DNA of 64,000 nucleotides from Pseudomonadota bacterium (lineage in GTDB: Bacteria; Myxococcota_A; UBA796; CAJQPC01): assembly GCA_024228935.1 (NCBI GenBank), contig JAAESX010000022.1, positions 1 through 64,000 of the forward strand, written 5' to 3'. The translations under genes and the position numbers were made by a program. Below the pieces are notes generated by a model. The model made no database searches and was not told the origin of the DNA. It was given only the letters and a program-made list of their open reading frames with translations. How positions within the stretch are numbered: position 1 is the first letter of the stretch; each line of letters opens with the position of its first letter. Positions 24,799 to 34,779 of this stretch are shown here, one piece after another.

Positions 24799-27455
24799 AA
24801 ACCGCTCTCATCGCCGAGCGCGTTGTTGCTGTAGGTGTTGCCCGAGGCCGTGACGCTTCCGCCGTTGTTCTCGATGCCGTAGTGGGCCGAGTCGGTGATG
24901 GTGCTGTTCGTGATGTCGAGCGTGCACTGGTAGCAGTAGATCATCCCGTCGACTTTGCCGCCGTACTCGACCGTGATGCCGTCGAGCATCGCGGTCCCGC
25001 CGGCTCCGAAGTAGAGCGTCCGCCAGTCGCCGGGCCCGGGGGCGCCCTCGGAGCTGGTGATCAACAGGTCGCCGTCGTTGGTGACGTCGGCGAAGTCCGA
25101 GCCCTGGCCGAAGTAGAGCTGCACGTTGGGCTCCAGGTAGAACTCGACGCCGTCCTGGAAGTTGACCGTCGTGCCTGTCGTCGAGCCGTAGTAGGTGTAG
25201 GCGGTGAGCAGGTACGGCGTCCCGGTCAGCGGGGCGTAGTCGATGTCGGAGTCGACGGTCCCGCCGTTCAGTGCGATGACGTCGGTGCCATTGCCCGTGT
25301 AGTTCGAGCTGTTGTCGAGCACCGCCCCGATGACGGCGCCGCCTTCGATGGGGTAGTCGCCGTTCGCCGTCACCGTGTTGCTTTCGAAGTGCAGGATGCG
25401 AGCGTCGGCCCCGGCCTCGATGCCGTCTCCCACGTTGTTCTGGATGGTCGTCCCGGAGATCATGACGCTGGCCTCGTCGACGAGGGCCACTCCGGACCCC
25501 TCGCACTTGCTGATCTCGGAGTCCACGATGGACATGTCGGTGTGGATGTTGAGGCAGCCGCTGCCGGCTCCGCCTCCTGCGTGCTTGATCGTCAGCCCCT
25601 CGATGGTGGAGTTCAGCGAGGTGTCGGCGAACTTCAGGCCCACCCAGTCCCCCTCGGCTGGGGAGCCTTCGCTGGACTCGAAGGTCACGCCGCTGCTGGT
25701 GCCCTCGATCTTCAGGTCACCAGCCGTCGAGGTGCCGCCGACCTCGATCCAGGTCCCGGCGTCGAAGTAGACCTCGACGCCGTCGTCGACGGTCACGGTC
25801 GCTCCGCTCTCGATGGAAACCGAGCAGGTCACGACATGGGGGTTGTCGGCCTGCTCCCAGTCCTCGTCCGAGCCGATCTTGCCGCAGTGGTCGGTCTGGC
25901 AGCCGTCGTCCGCCGTGCCCGAGCAGTCGTCGTCGACCCCGTCGTCGCACACCTCCTTGGCGTCCGGGTTGATGTCGCCGTTGGTGTCGTCGCAGTCTGT
26001 GTCGTCGTCGACGTAGCCGGAGGGCTCATCGCAGGCGTTGAGGGACGAGGTGTTGTCCCCGAACCCGTCCCCGTCGGTGTCCGCGTACCAGACGGTCGTG
26101 TCGATCGCGCTGTTCTCGTCGACGTTGCCATCACAGTCGTTATCGACGCCGTCGCACTTCTCGTCGGCGAGCGGGCTCACCTCGGCGTTGGCGTCGTCGC
26201 AGTCGCCGCCGGTCTTCGCGGAGCTCGACGGCTCCCAGCAGGCCGTCGTGCTGGACGCGTCGGCGCCGTACCCATCGCCGTCGGCGTCGGTGTACCAGGT
26301 GGTCTCGCCGATGCTCCCGGACTCGTCGGTGTCGCCGTCGCAGTCGTTGTCGCGGTAGTCGCAGGACTCCGTCGCCGCGGGTGAGAACTCGGCGTCGCCG
26401 TCGTCGCAGTCGGTGTCGTCCGCGACGTAGCCCGAGGGCTGGGTGCAGCTCATGACCGCGAAGCCTGCGTCGCCGTACCCATCGCTGTCCCAGTCGACGT
26501 GCCAGGTCGACGCGTCGATGGCGTCGTCGTTGTCGATCGTGATGTCGCAGTCGTCGTCGATGCCGTTGCAGGTCTCGGGCGCGGACGGGTTGACCCACTT
26601 GTCCGAGTCGTCACAGTCGTCGCCGACCGAGACGAACCCGCTGGGCTGCTCGCACTGCTGCAGGACGCCGTTGTTCGCGTCGCCGTAGCCGTCCCCGTCC
26701 GTGTCGGCGTACCAGCTGTACAGCGTGACCTCGGCGTCCGAGTCGAGGCAGTCGCCGGCTTCCTGGGCGTACCCACTCACGGCCGTGCAGGACAGCGTCG
26801 TGTACTCGTCGTCGCCCAGCCCGTCGCCGTCGTTGTCGATGTACCAGACCAGGTCGGGGTCCTCGTCGACCTCGCCATTGCAGTCGTTGTCGATCCCGTC
26901 GCAGCCGTCCTGGGCCGAGGCGTTCTTGGCGGCGTCGCCGTCGTCGCAGTCGAAGTCGTTGTCGACGTAGCCATCGAGAGGGGTGCAGCCGGTGTACTCG
27001 ACAGCGGGGTCGCCGTAGCCGTCCTGGTCCTCGTCCAGGTACCAGGTGTCGACCACGTCGTCGTCGGCCTGGCCATCGCAGTCGTCGTCCAGACCGTTGC
27101 AGGTCTCGTCGGCCCCGGGGAACCGGTCGCTGTCGTCGTCGGCGCAGTCACCCCCGGTGGGAAGGTAGTTCTGGGGCTGCTCGCAGGAGTCGACCTCGGT
27201 GGCTGGGTCTCCGTACCCGTCGCCGTCGCTGTCGAGGTACCACAAGTGCTCCCAGCCCTCGTCGATCTCCTGGTCGCAGTCGTCGTCGACCGCGTTGCAG
27301 GACTCCTCGGCGTTCGGGAAGACCGCGGCGTCCTCGTCGTTGCAGTCTCCCTCGGCTCGGGCGTACCCGTCGCCGTCGAGATCGGCCCAAAGGACCTCGT
27401 CGGCCTCGCTCCCCCCGGTGAGTGCTTCGCATCCCACGAGCGCAAACAGCAGCAT
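24795..27455 (-). CDS. MopE-type Put_metal repeat lipoprotein with C-terminal beta-helix
   Basis: An 886-residue acidic surface lipoprotein. Signal MLLFALVGC (Cys9), with AGGGAGGG-like ribosome site before the ATG. Residues about 20-520 hold eight Put_metal repeats of about 65 residues, with pattern WYxDxDGDGYGD...C...GYV...DCDD...CDGxDNDCDG. Repeat 1 lacks its middle Cys segment and repeat 4 lacks its last third. The Asp-loops resemble Ca-binding thrombospondin type 3 loops, and each repeat has paired cysteines. The C-terminal 330 residues are a right-handed beta-helix with Asn/Gly turns (SIVDSEISKCEGSGVALVD). Probably extracellular and Ca- or Cu-binding. Follows lon by 41 bp. Confidence 0.9.
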   Translation of the reverse strand: MLLFALVGCEALTGGSEADEVLWADLDGDGYARAEGDCNDEDAAVFPNAEESCNAVDDDCDQEIDEGWEHLWYLDSDGDGYGDPATEVDSCEQPQNYLPTGGDCADDDSDRFPGADETCNGLDDDCDGQADDDVVDTWYLDEDQDGYGDPAVEYTGCTPLDGYVDNDFDCDDGDAAKNASAQDGCDGIDNDCNGEVDEDPDLVWYIDNDGDGLGDDEYTTLSCTAVSGYAQEAGDCLDSDAEVTLYSWYADTDGDGYGDANNGVLQQCEQPSGFVSVGDDCDDSDKWVNPSAPETCNGIDDDCDITIDNDDAIDASTWHVDWDSDGYGDAGFAVMSCTQPSGYVADDTDCDDGDAEFSPAATESCDYRDNDCDGDTDESGSIGETTWYTDADGDGYGADASSTTACWEPSSSAKTGGDCDDANAEVSPLADEKCDGVDNDCDGNVDENSAIDTTVWYADTDGDGFGDNTSSLNACDEPSGYVDDDTDCDDTNGDINPDAKEVCDDGVDDDCSGTADDGCQTDHCGKIGSDEDWEQADNPHVVTCSVSIESGATVTVDDGVEVYFDAGTWIEVGGTSTAGDLKIEGTSSGVTFESSEGSPAEGDWVGLKFADTSLNSTIEGLTIKHAGGGAGSGCLNIHTDMSIVDSEISKCEGSGVALVDEASVMISGTTIQNNVGDGIEAGADARILHFESNTVTANGDYPIEGGAVIGAVLDNSSNYTGNGTDVIALNGGTVDSDIDYAPLTGTPYLLTAYTYYGSTTGTTVNFQDGVEFYLEPNVQLYFGQGSDFADVTNDGDLLITSSEGAPGPGDWRTLYFGAGGTAMLDGITVEYGGKVDGMIYCYQCTLDITNSTITDSAHYGIENNGGSVTASGNTYSNNALGDESGF

Positions 27456-27496
27456 GTGCCCTCCCTTCGGAGGACACAGGCTACCGCTCGCTGGGC

Positions 27497-29833
<2,337 letters not shown>

Positions 29834-29978
29834 AGCGGTGCCTCACGGGCCGCGAAGGGCCCGTCGTCAGGGGTTCCTCCGGGCGGCGTGCTGGTCTGCG
29901 GCCCGGATGCAGGAAGACTGAGCACATCACTCAGGAGCGTCAAGGGGTCGGGCAACATTCATGGTGTGAATGTTTGTC

Positions 29979-30183
29979 TCGAGCCTGGACTGGCGGATCT
30001 GGCAGTTGGGTGCGAACTGCGCAGATCGCGCAGTTGGGTGCGAACTGCGTGAATCGCGCAGTTCAGCTCGGATCAGGGGTTGATCGAGGCTGGACTTCCG
30101 GATCTGGGCAGTTGGGTGCGAACTGCGCAGACCGCGCAGTTGGGTGCGAACTGCGTGAATCGCGCAGTTCAGCTCGGATCAGG
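29979..30183. repeat. Two tandem 105-bp units with nested 19-nt palindromes
   Basis: The 362-bp gap between lon and the DUF2786 gene contains two near-identical units (29979-30083 and 30084-30183), each starting TCGAG(C/G)CTGGACT and ending GCTCGGATCAGG. Inside each unit GCAGTTGGGTGCGAACTGC occurs twice, 28 bp apart (at 30002, 30030, 30108, 30136); its ends GCAGTT and AACTGC pair across a 7-nt loop. The remaining 29834-29978 shows no gene. The repeats could be protein-binding sites for the lon promoter, RNA hairpins or a dispersed element. Confidence 0.7.
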
Positions 30184-30195
30184 CGTCAAGCGACC

Positions 30196-30846
30196 TCAGC
30201 CCTCCACCGCATCCACCATCGGGATCCGGTACCCGGCCTGGTACCCCTTCGCGTCATACCGAAACCCGAAGGGGGGCTCCGGGGCCAGCTTGTGGCCGCG
30301 GTTCTCCATCCAGTCCCCGAGTCCGCGGGCCGACTGGCGAACCAGCGCCGTGGACTCCTCGGGCTCGATGCCTCGCAGCTGCTCGAAGCGAAGTCGCAGC
30401 GCCAGGAGCGCCGACTGGCAGAAGTCGCGGGTTCGGCGGATGCCATCGGGATCGTCGCCCCGGAGCTGCAGGTCGACCATGAACGCGGCCCGCTCCATGG
30501 TGACCTGCCGGAGCAGGACCAGGAACAGGTACTCGGCGATCTCCACGGCGCTCTTGCGGCCGTACAGGCTCGCGGCGTTGCCTGTCCGGCTCCAGCCCGC
30601 GATGCACTCACAGTGCTGGGCCACCATCGACAACAGCTGACGGCGCCAGTGGGCTCGACCGGCCAGATCCAGCGGTCGGCGATCGAATGGATCGACCGCA
30701 TCGCGCTCGTCGGCCTGCAGCTGCGCGAGCTCGATGCTGTGCTCGACCATCAGCTGGCGAGCCATCCGCATGGCGCTCTCGCCCTCGGGTGTTCCCGCCT
30801 GGTCTCCGGCGAGTGCGACGAGCTTCTTGATCCGTTCGATGGCCAT
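30196..30846 (-). CDS. DUF2786-domain protein
   Basis: A 216-residue cytoplasmic protein. The first 40 residues (IERIKKLVALAGDQAGTPEGE then MARQLMVEHSIE) match DUF2786, a short helical domain often found in phage- or plasmid-associated proteins; the rest (MVAQHCECIAGW, LRGDDPDGIRRTRDFCQSALL) is helical, like the companion domain that usually follows DUF2786. Function unknown. AGGAGGG lies 6 nt before the ATG, one of the best ribosome sites in the window. Confidence 0.75.
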   Translation of the reverse strand: MAIERIKKLVALAGDQAGTPEGESAMRMARQLMVEHSIELAQLQADERDAVDPFDRRPLDLAGRAHWRRQLLSMVAQHCECIAGWSRTGNAASLYGRKSAVEIAEYLFLVLLRQVTMERAAFMVDLQLRGDDPDGIRRTRDFCQSALLALRLRFEQLRGIEPEESTALVRQSARGLGDWMENRGHKLAPEPPFGFRYDAKGYQAGYRIPMVDAVEG

Positions 30847-30943
30847 GCAGCGCCCTCCTGTGGGGGGCGACCCCGGGGTCTCTTCACGGTTCCCGTTCGA
30901 GCCCGTGCCTGACAAGCGATTTGCACGTGAATAGGAGATGAAG

Positions 30944-31282
30944 ATGAGCGACACCCCCAAGAAGACCCCGATGGAGCGACTCGGCGAGCTCAAGGCCAAG
31001 CTGCAGGAGGGCCTCGAGAAGTACGGGCCCATCGCCGCCATCGTCTGGTTCACGCTCTTCTTCGGGACCTGGGGTGGCATCTACATCGCGCTGAACGCCG
31101 GCGTGGACATGATCGGCGTGTTCGCCGAGTACGGCATCGACATGGACGGAGCGGCCGGCACAACGGGTCTCGTGATGGTGGCGTACGCGCTGTCACAGGT
31201 GACCAAGCCCATCCGCATCGTCGCTTTCCTGGCGCTCACACCGCCGATCGCTCACTGGTGGACTCGCCGGAAGCGTGCTTAG
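30944..31282 (+). CDS. DUF1279 (FAM210-like) membrane protein
   Basis: A 112-residue small membrane protein matching the DUF1279 pattern: an amphipathic N-terminal helix (ERLGELKAKLQEGLEKYGP) followed by AAIVWFTLFFGTWGGIYIAL, and a second helix ending in a basic tail (HWWTRRKRA). Family members occur in bacteria and as mitochondrial FAM210 proteins; molecular role unclear. An ATG two codons earlier lies directly against AGGAG, so the ATG at 30944, with 6-nt spacing, is chosen. Confidence 0.75.
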   Translation: MSDTPKKTPMERLGELKAKLQEGLEKYGPIAAIVWFTLFFGTWGGIYIALNAGVDMIGVFAEYGIDMDGAAGTTGLVMVAYALSQVTKPIRIVAFLALTPPIAHWWTRRKRA

Positions 31283-31307
31283 GTCTGAACGGACCATAGG
31301 AGTTCAA

Positions 31308-31649
31308 ATGGGCGTCTTCGACCGCATCGGCAACCTCGGCAAGGGCATGATCGGCATCATGAAGTCCGGCGGCTCGGCCGACCAGGAGCGAGCCGATGAG
31401 GCGCTCGACGACGAGCTCGAGAAGCTGCGCGCCATCAAGGCCAAGGCCCAGGTGAAGAAGGCCCGGCCGGCCGCCGCGCCGAAGAACGAGGATGCGCTCG
31501 CGCAGCTCAAGCGGCTGCACGCCAGCGGACTGCTGACCGACGAGGAGTACGCGGCCAAGGTCGCTGCGGCCTCGGGGCTGATGGGTGCCTCGGACGAGCC
31601 GGACAGCGCCCCTGACGGCGACCCGCCTCGCGTGAAGAAGACGCTCTAG
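31308..31649 (+). CDS. SHOCT-domain protein
   Basis: A 113-residue protein. N-terminus MGVFDRIGNLGKGMIGIMK is amphipathic and could bind membrane; a charged helix rich in Lys/Ala follows, and residues about 75-100 (DALAQLKRLHASGLLTDEEYAAKVA) form a SHOCT domain, a short C-terminal oligomerisation motif. AGGAG with 5-nt spacing fixes the start. It lies 25 bp after the DUF1279 gene and is probably cotranscribed, suggesting a shared membrane function. Confidence 0.75.
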   Translation: MGVFDRIGNLGKGMIGIMKSGGSADQERADEALDDELEKLRAIKAKAQVKKARPAAAPKNEDALAQLKRLHASGLLTDEEYAAKVAAASGLMGASDEPDSAPDGDPPRVKKTL

Positions 31650-31656
31650 GTCGGCC

Positions 31657-31935
31657 AAGGGTCGAAGCTCGCACCCTGAGGACTGGAGTTGCGGTCCCCC
31701 CAAGGGTCGAAGCTCGCACCCTGAGGACTGGAGTTGCGGTCCTCCCAAGGGTCGAAACTCGCATCCTGAGGGCGAGGACTGGAGTTGTGGTCCCCCCAAG
31801 GGTCGGAACTCGCATCCTGACGGCGAGGAGTGGAGTTGCGGTCCCCCCAACGGTCGGAACTCGCATCCTGACGGCGAGGTCCGGCCATCCGGGGGCCCCA
31901 CCCCCCAGAACTCGCATCCTGACCGCGAGCGCTGG
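31657..31935. repeat. Tandem 45/51-bp intergenic repeat
   Basis: The 306-bp gap between the convergent SHOCT and small membrane-protein genes is almost filled by five and a half copies of a unit starting AAGGGTCG and ending GTCCCCCC. Copies start at 31657, 31702, 31747, 31798 and 31849, so the first two periods are 45 bp and later ones 51 bp; a sixth partial copy follows an interrupted segment at 31907. Both lengths are multiples of three. Copies on the right have extra GGCGAG, showing stepwise divergence. No coding gene is supported here. Confidence 0.75.
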
Positions 31936-31955
31936 ACCCACGGCCCTGCCGGCCA

Positions 31956-32282
31956 TCACCCCTCGCTGAACAACCCCACGAACCAGGTCACCGCGGCGAC
32001 GAGCGCACAGCTCAGCGTGCCGATGAGCACGACGACCCCGACCTCGGGCGCGAGCATGAACGCCGGCCAGACCGCCATCACACCGACCCACGTGCCCACC
32101 GCCGCGCCGCCCTGGAGCGCCCCCGTGAACTTGCTCACGCTGAGGCTCTTGCGGCCCGCGATGTAGGCCGCGTCGTCCGGATCCTTGGGATCGAGGAGAT
32201 CGGCCCACGGGTGCCTGTCGCACTCGCCATGGACCCGACGACCACACACGTCGCAGATGCGGGGGGACACCAGGGCTTCCAT
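31956..32282 (-). CDS. Small membrane protein with an N-terminal Cys/His motif
   Basis: A 108-residue protein. Residues 9-24 (ICDVCGRRVHGECDRH) contain CxxC plus later Cys and His residues, a possible small zinc knuckle. Two membrane helices follow (about 55-75 and 80-102). No family recognised. No Shine-Dalgarno site, but TACGCT lies 6 nt before the ATG (see next feature). Its stop is followed by the tandem repeat. Confidence 0.6.
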   Translation of the reverse strand: MEALVSPRICDVCGRRVHGECDRHPWADLLDPKDPDDAAYIAGRKSLSVSKFTGALQGGAAVGTWVGVMAVWPAFMLAPEVGVVVLIGTLSCALVAAVTWFVGLFSEG

Positions 32283-32288
32283 ACGAGA

Positions 32289-32294
32289 AGCGTA
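32289..32294 (-). promoter_or_regulatory. Candidate -10 hexamer, leaderless small membrane-protein gene
   Basis: TACGCT 6 nt before the ATG on this strand, with no ribosome site; same TAnnnT arrangement as at other starts here. Confidence 0.35.
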
Positions 32295-32461
32295 AGCACC
32301 CAGAACCCTTGGAACTCGGGATCCGGATTGGTCGAACCATCAGGCCAATGACTCGGCAGTGCGAAACCGACTTCGCACCCGAAAGCACTTTGTCCAGCTA
32401 CCGCGCGGGTTTGCGGCGTTTTCAGAGAGGGTTAGGAGCGCGCCTCTCTGGAGACGACACC

Positions 32462-33160
32462 ATGAGTGCAGCCGCGTATTTCGACGTCGACGGCACGCTG
32501 GTCGGGACGAACCTGCTTCACCCGACGGCGATGTACCTCGTGAACCAGCCCTCGGTGGTCCAGTCCGCCCAGCGCCTCGGTCGCGCCCTGCTGAACGGCC
32601 CGATGATGGCCTTCGCCGAGATGCGTGACCGGCGGATGTTCAACGAGATGCTGTTCAGCCACTTCCGAGGCATGTCCGAGGACCGCATGGTCCTCCTGTC
32701 CCAGGAGGTCTACGACTCGGTCGTCAAGCCGCGCATCTTCGCCGGCGCCCAGGACCTGGTCGACAAGTGCAAGGAAGCGGGACTCCGGGTCGTGCTCATC
32801 ACGGGCTCGCTCGACCACACGATCGAGCCGCTGGCCCGTGACCTCGGCATCCCCGTCGAGGACATCATCAGCAACCGCCTCGAGTTCAAGGACCTCATCG
32901 CCACCGGCAAGCTTCGCCGGCCGGTCGTCGCAGGTCCGACGAAGGCGCGCCTCATCGTCGACGACGCTCGCATCCACGGCCACGACCTGGCCCACTCCCA
33001 TGCCTACAGCGACAGCTACTCGGACGTCCCGATGCTGTCGGTGGTCGGCCACCCCCACTGCATCAATCCCGACAAGAGCCTGCGCCGTCTCGCCCATGCG
33101 TACGACTGGCCCATCTTGGACATCGACCGGCCGGCTCGCGAGAGCCGGGTCCGGAACTAG
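32462..33160 (+). CDS. HAD-IB family phosphatase (SerB-like fold)
   Basis: A 232-residue HAD hydrolase. Motif I YFDVDGTLV (Asp nucleophile and acid/base, residues 8-12), motif II LITGSLD, motif III Lys in GPTKAR, motif IV SDSYSDVPML. A helical C1 cap lies between motifs I and II, as in phosphoserine-phosphatase-like enzymes acting on lysophospholipid or small phosphate esters. It starts a run with the LarA-like gene, the five-domain lipid enzyme and the SDR, spaced 14 nt from the next gene, so a lipid phosphate substrate is likely. GGAG about 8 nt upstream. An inverted repeat GTGCGAA/TTCGCAC lies about 100 bp upstream. Confidence 0.85.
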   Translation: MSAAAYFDVDGTLVGTNLLHPTAMYLVNQPSVVQSAQRLGRALLNGPMMAFAEMRDRRMFNEMLFSHFRGMSEDRMVLLSQEVYDSVVKPRIFAGAQDLVDKCKEAGLRVVLITGSLDHTIEPLARDLGIPVEDIISNRLEFKDLIATGKLRRPVVAGPTKARLIVDDARIHGHDLAHSHAYSDSYSDVPMLSVVGHPHCINPDKSLRRLAHAYDWPILDIDRPARESRVRN

Positions 33161-33174
33161 CGGAGCCCCCTGAC

Positions 33175-34779
33175 ATGGCGAACACCGACCACCCCTGCGT
33201 CGTCACCATCGACCACCGCTCCAAGCCGCGGACCCTCTTCTTCGGGGACCAGCTGATGGAGGTCAACCTCCCCGTCGGCACCCGGGTCATCTACCCGAAG
33301 AAGCCGCTGCAGCCGCTGAACGACGTGCGTGCCGCCGTCCGCTACGCGCTGAGCCACCCGCTCAACGACGAGCCGCTCTACGCGAAGCTCAAGCCGGGCA
33401 TGAAGGTGACCATCGCGGTCGACGACCTGTCGATGCCGCTGCCGCCGATGAAGCGCCCGGACATCCGCCAGATCCAGGTCGAGTGCGTGCTCGAGTTGCT
33501 GCGCGACTACGCGGTCACCGACATCGAGATCATCATCGCGACCGCGTTCCACCGGCCGATGACCGAGGCCGAGATCCGCCACCAGGTGGGCGACGCGGTC
33601 GTCGACGAGTTCTGGCCGGACCGGCTCTACAACCACGACGCCGAGAAGCCCGGGGGCCTCACCTACCTGGGCACCACCGACGCCGGCATCGACGTCGAGA
33701 TCAACGCCCGCGCGGCCGCCAGCGACCTGGTCATCTACTGCAACCTGACGTTCGTCCCGATGAACGGCGGGCACAAGAGCCTGGGAACGGGCCTGGTCGG
33801 CTACTCGACGCTGAAGAAGCACCACAACCCGGCGACCATCCGCAAGACCAAGACCTACATGGACCCGAAGAACAGCCACCTGGCCGACAAGATGGTCCAG
33901 GTCGGCAAGCTCATCCAGTCCAAGGTGAACGTCTTCCACATCGAGTCGACCGTCAACAACCGGATGTTCGACAAGCCGCTCGAGTTCCTGGGCAAGAATG
34001 AGGACGACCTCTCCGGCGCCGAGCAGTTCGCGTCCAAGGCGCTGCTCCGCTCGCTCAAGGTCATGCCGCAGCCCGCCCGCCAGGCCATCTTCGAGAAGGT
34101 CCCGGCCCCCTACGGCGTCATCGGCGTCTGGGCCGGCGAGTGCGAGGCGGTGCATCAGGCCTGCCTCGAGAAGTGCTACGAGCAGCTCCTCGTGCCCATC
34201 GAGGGACAGGCCGACGTCGGCGTCTTCCCCATCCCCTACATCAGTCCGTACAACGTGGCCGCGTACCTGAACCCGCTGCTCGTCAGCGTCATGGCCGAGG
34301 GGTACCTCTTCAACCTCGCCAAGAACGCCCCCATCGTGAAGAAGGGCGGCACGGCCATCATCCTGCACCCGTGCACGGACAAGTTCGACCGCGAGCAGCA
34401 CGCCGCGTACGTCGAGTTCTTCCACAAGCTCCTGCCCAAGACCCGGGACGCGATGGAGCTGCACAAGCAGTTCGAGGGCGAGTACGCGCGGCACCCCGGC
34501 TACATCCAGATGTACCGGACGGGCAACGCCTACCACCCCGCTCACCCCTTCTACATGTGGTACTGGGGCGAGAACGGCCGGCAGCACTACGGCCGCGTCA
34601 TCGTGGTCGGCGCCGACAACGAGTACGTGCCCGGCATCCTGGGCTACGAGACGGCCCCGACGGTCGAAGAGGCCCTCCGAATGGCCCGCGAGGACCACGG
34701 CCCGGACCCGAGCATCACCTGCTTCCGCATCGCCCCGATGGTCATGGCGGACGTGAAGGTGACCGAGGAGGCCGAATGA
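33175..34779 (+). CDS. LarA-like (lactate racemase/DUF2088 superfamily) protein
   Basis: A 534-residue protein with LarA-family features: VAVDDLSMPLPP near residue 82 in place of the usual DDLTRP, ATAFHRPMTEAEI near 125, and GGHKSLGTGLVGYSTLKKHH near 197 where LarA binds its nickel-pincer cofactor through a Lys and a nearby His. The His preceding GG-K in LarA is not seen (FVPMNGGHK), so cofactor binding is uncertain. It is longer than LarA (about 425). The downstream start overlaps its stop (ATGA), tying it to the ether-lipid-type enzyme; a DUF2088 protein in this setting suggests an epimerase or a hydroxyacid step in lipid making. Confidence 0.75.
   Translation: MANTDHPCVVTIDHRSKPRTLFFGDQLMEVNLPVGTRVIYPKKPLQPLNDVRAAVRYALSHPLNDEPLYAKLKPGMKVTIAVDDLSMPLPPMKRPDIRQIQVECVLELLRDYAVTDIEIIIATAFHRPMTEAEIRHQVGDAVVDEFWPDRLYNHDAEKPGGLTYLGTTDAGIDVEINARAAASDLVIYCNLTFVPMNGGHKSLGTGLVGYSTLKKHHNPATIRKTKTYMDPKNSHLADKMVQVGKLIQSKVNVFHIESTVNNRMFDKPLEFLGKNEDDLSGAEQFASKALLRSLKVMPQPARQAIFEKVPAPYGVIGVWAGECEAVHQACLEKCYEQLLVPIEGQADVGVFPIPYISPYNVAAYLNPLLVSVMAEGYLFNLAKNAPIVKKGGTAIILHPCTDKFDREQHAAYVEFFHKLLPKTRDAMELHKQFEGEYARHPGYIQMYRTGNAYHPAHPFYMWYWGENGRQHYGRVIVVGADNEYVPGILGYETAPTVEEALRMAREDHGPDPSITCFRIAPMVMADVKVTEEAE

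Noticed and set aside
30938..30940. Earlier ATG for the DUF1279 gene
   Set aside because: It directly abuts AGGAG; the ATG at 30944 has 6-nt spacing.
31657..31935. CRISPR array
   Set aside because: Units are direct tandem copies with no unique spacers of constant length, and there are no cas genes.
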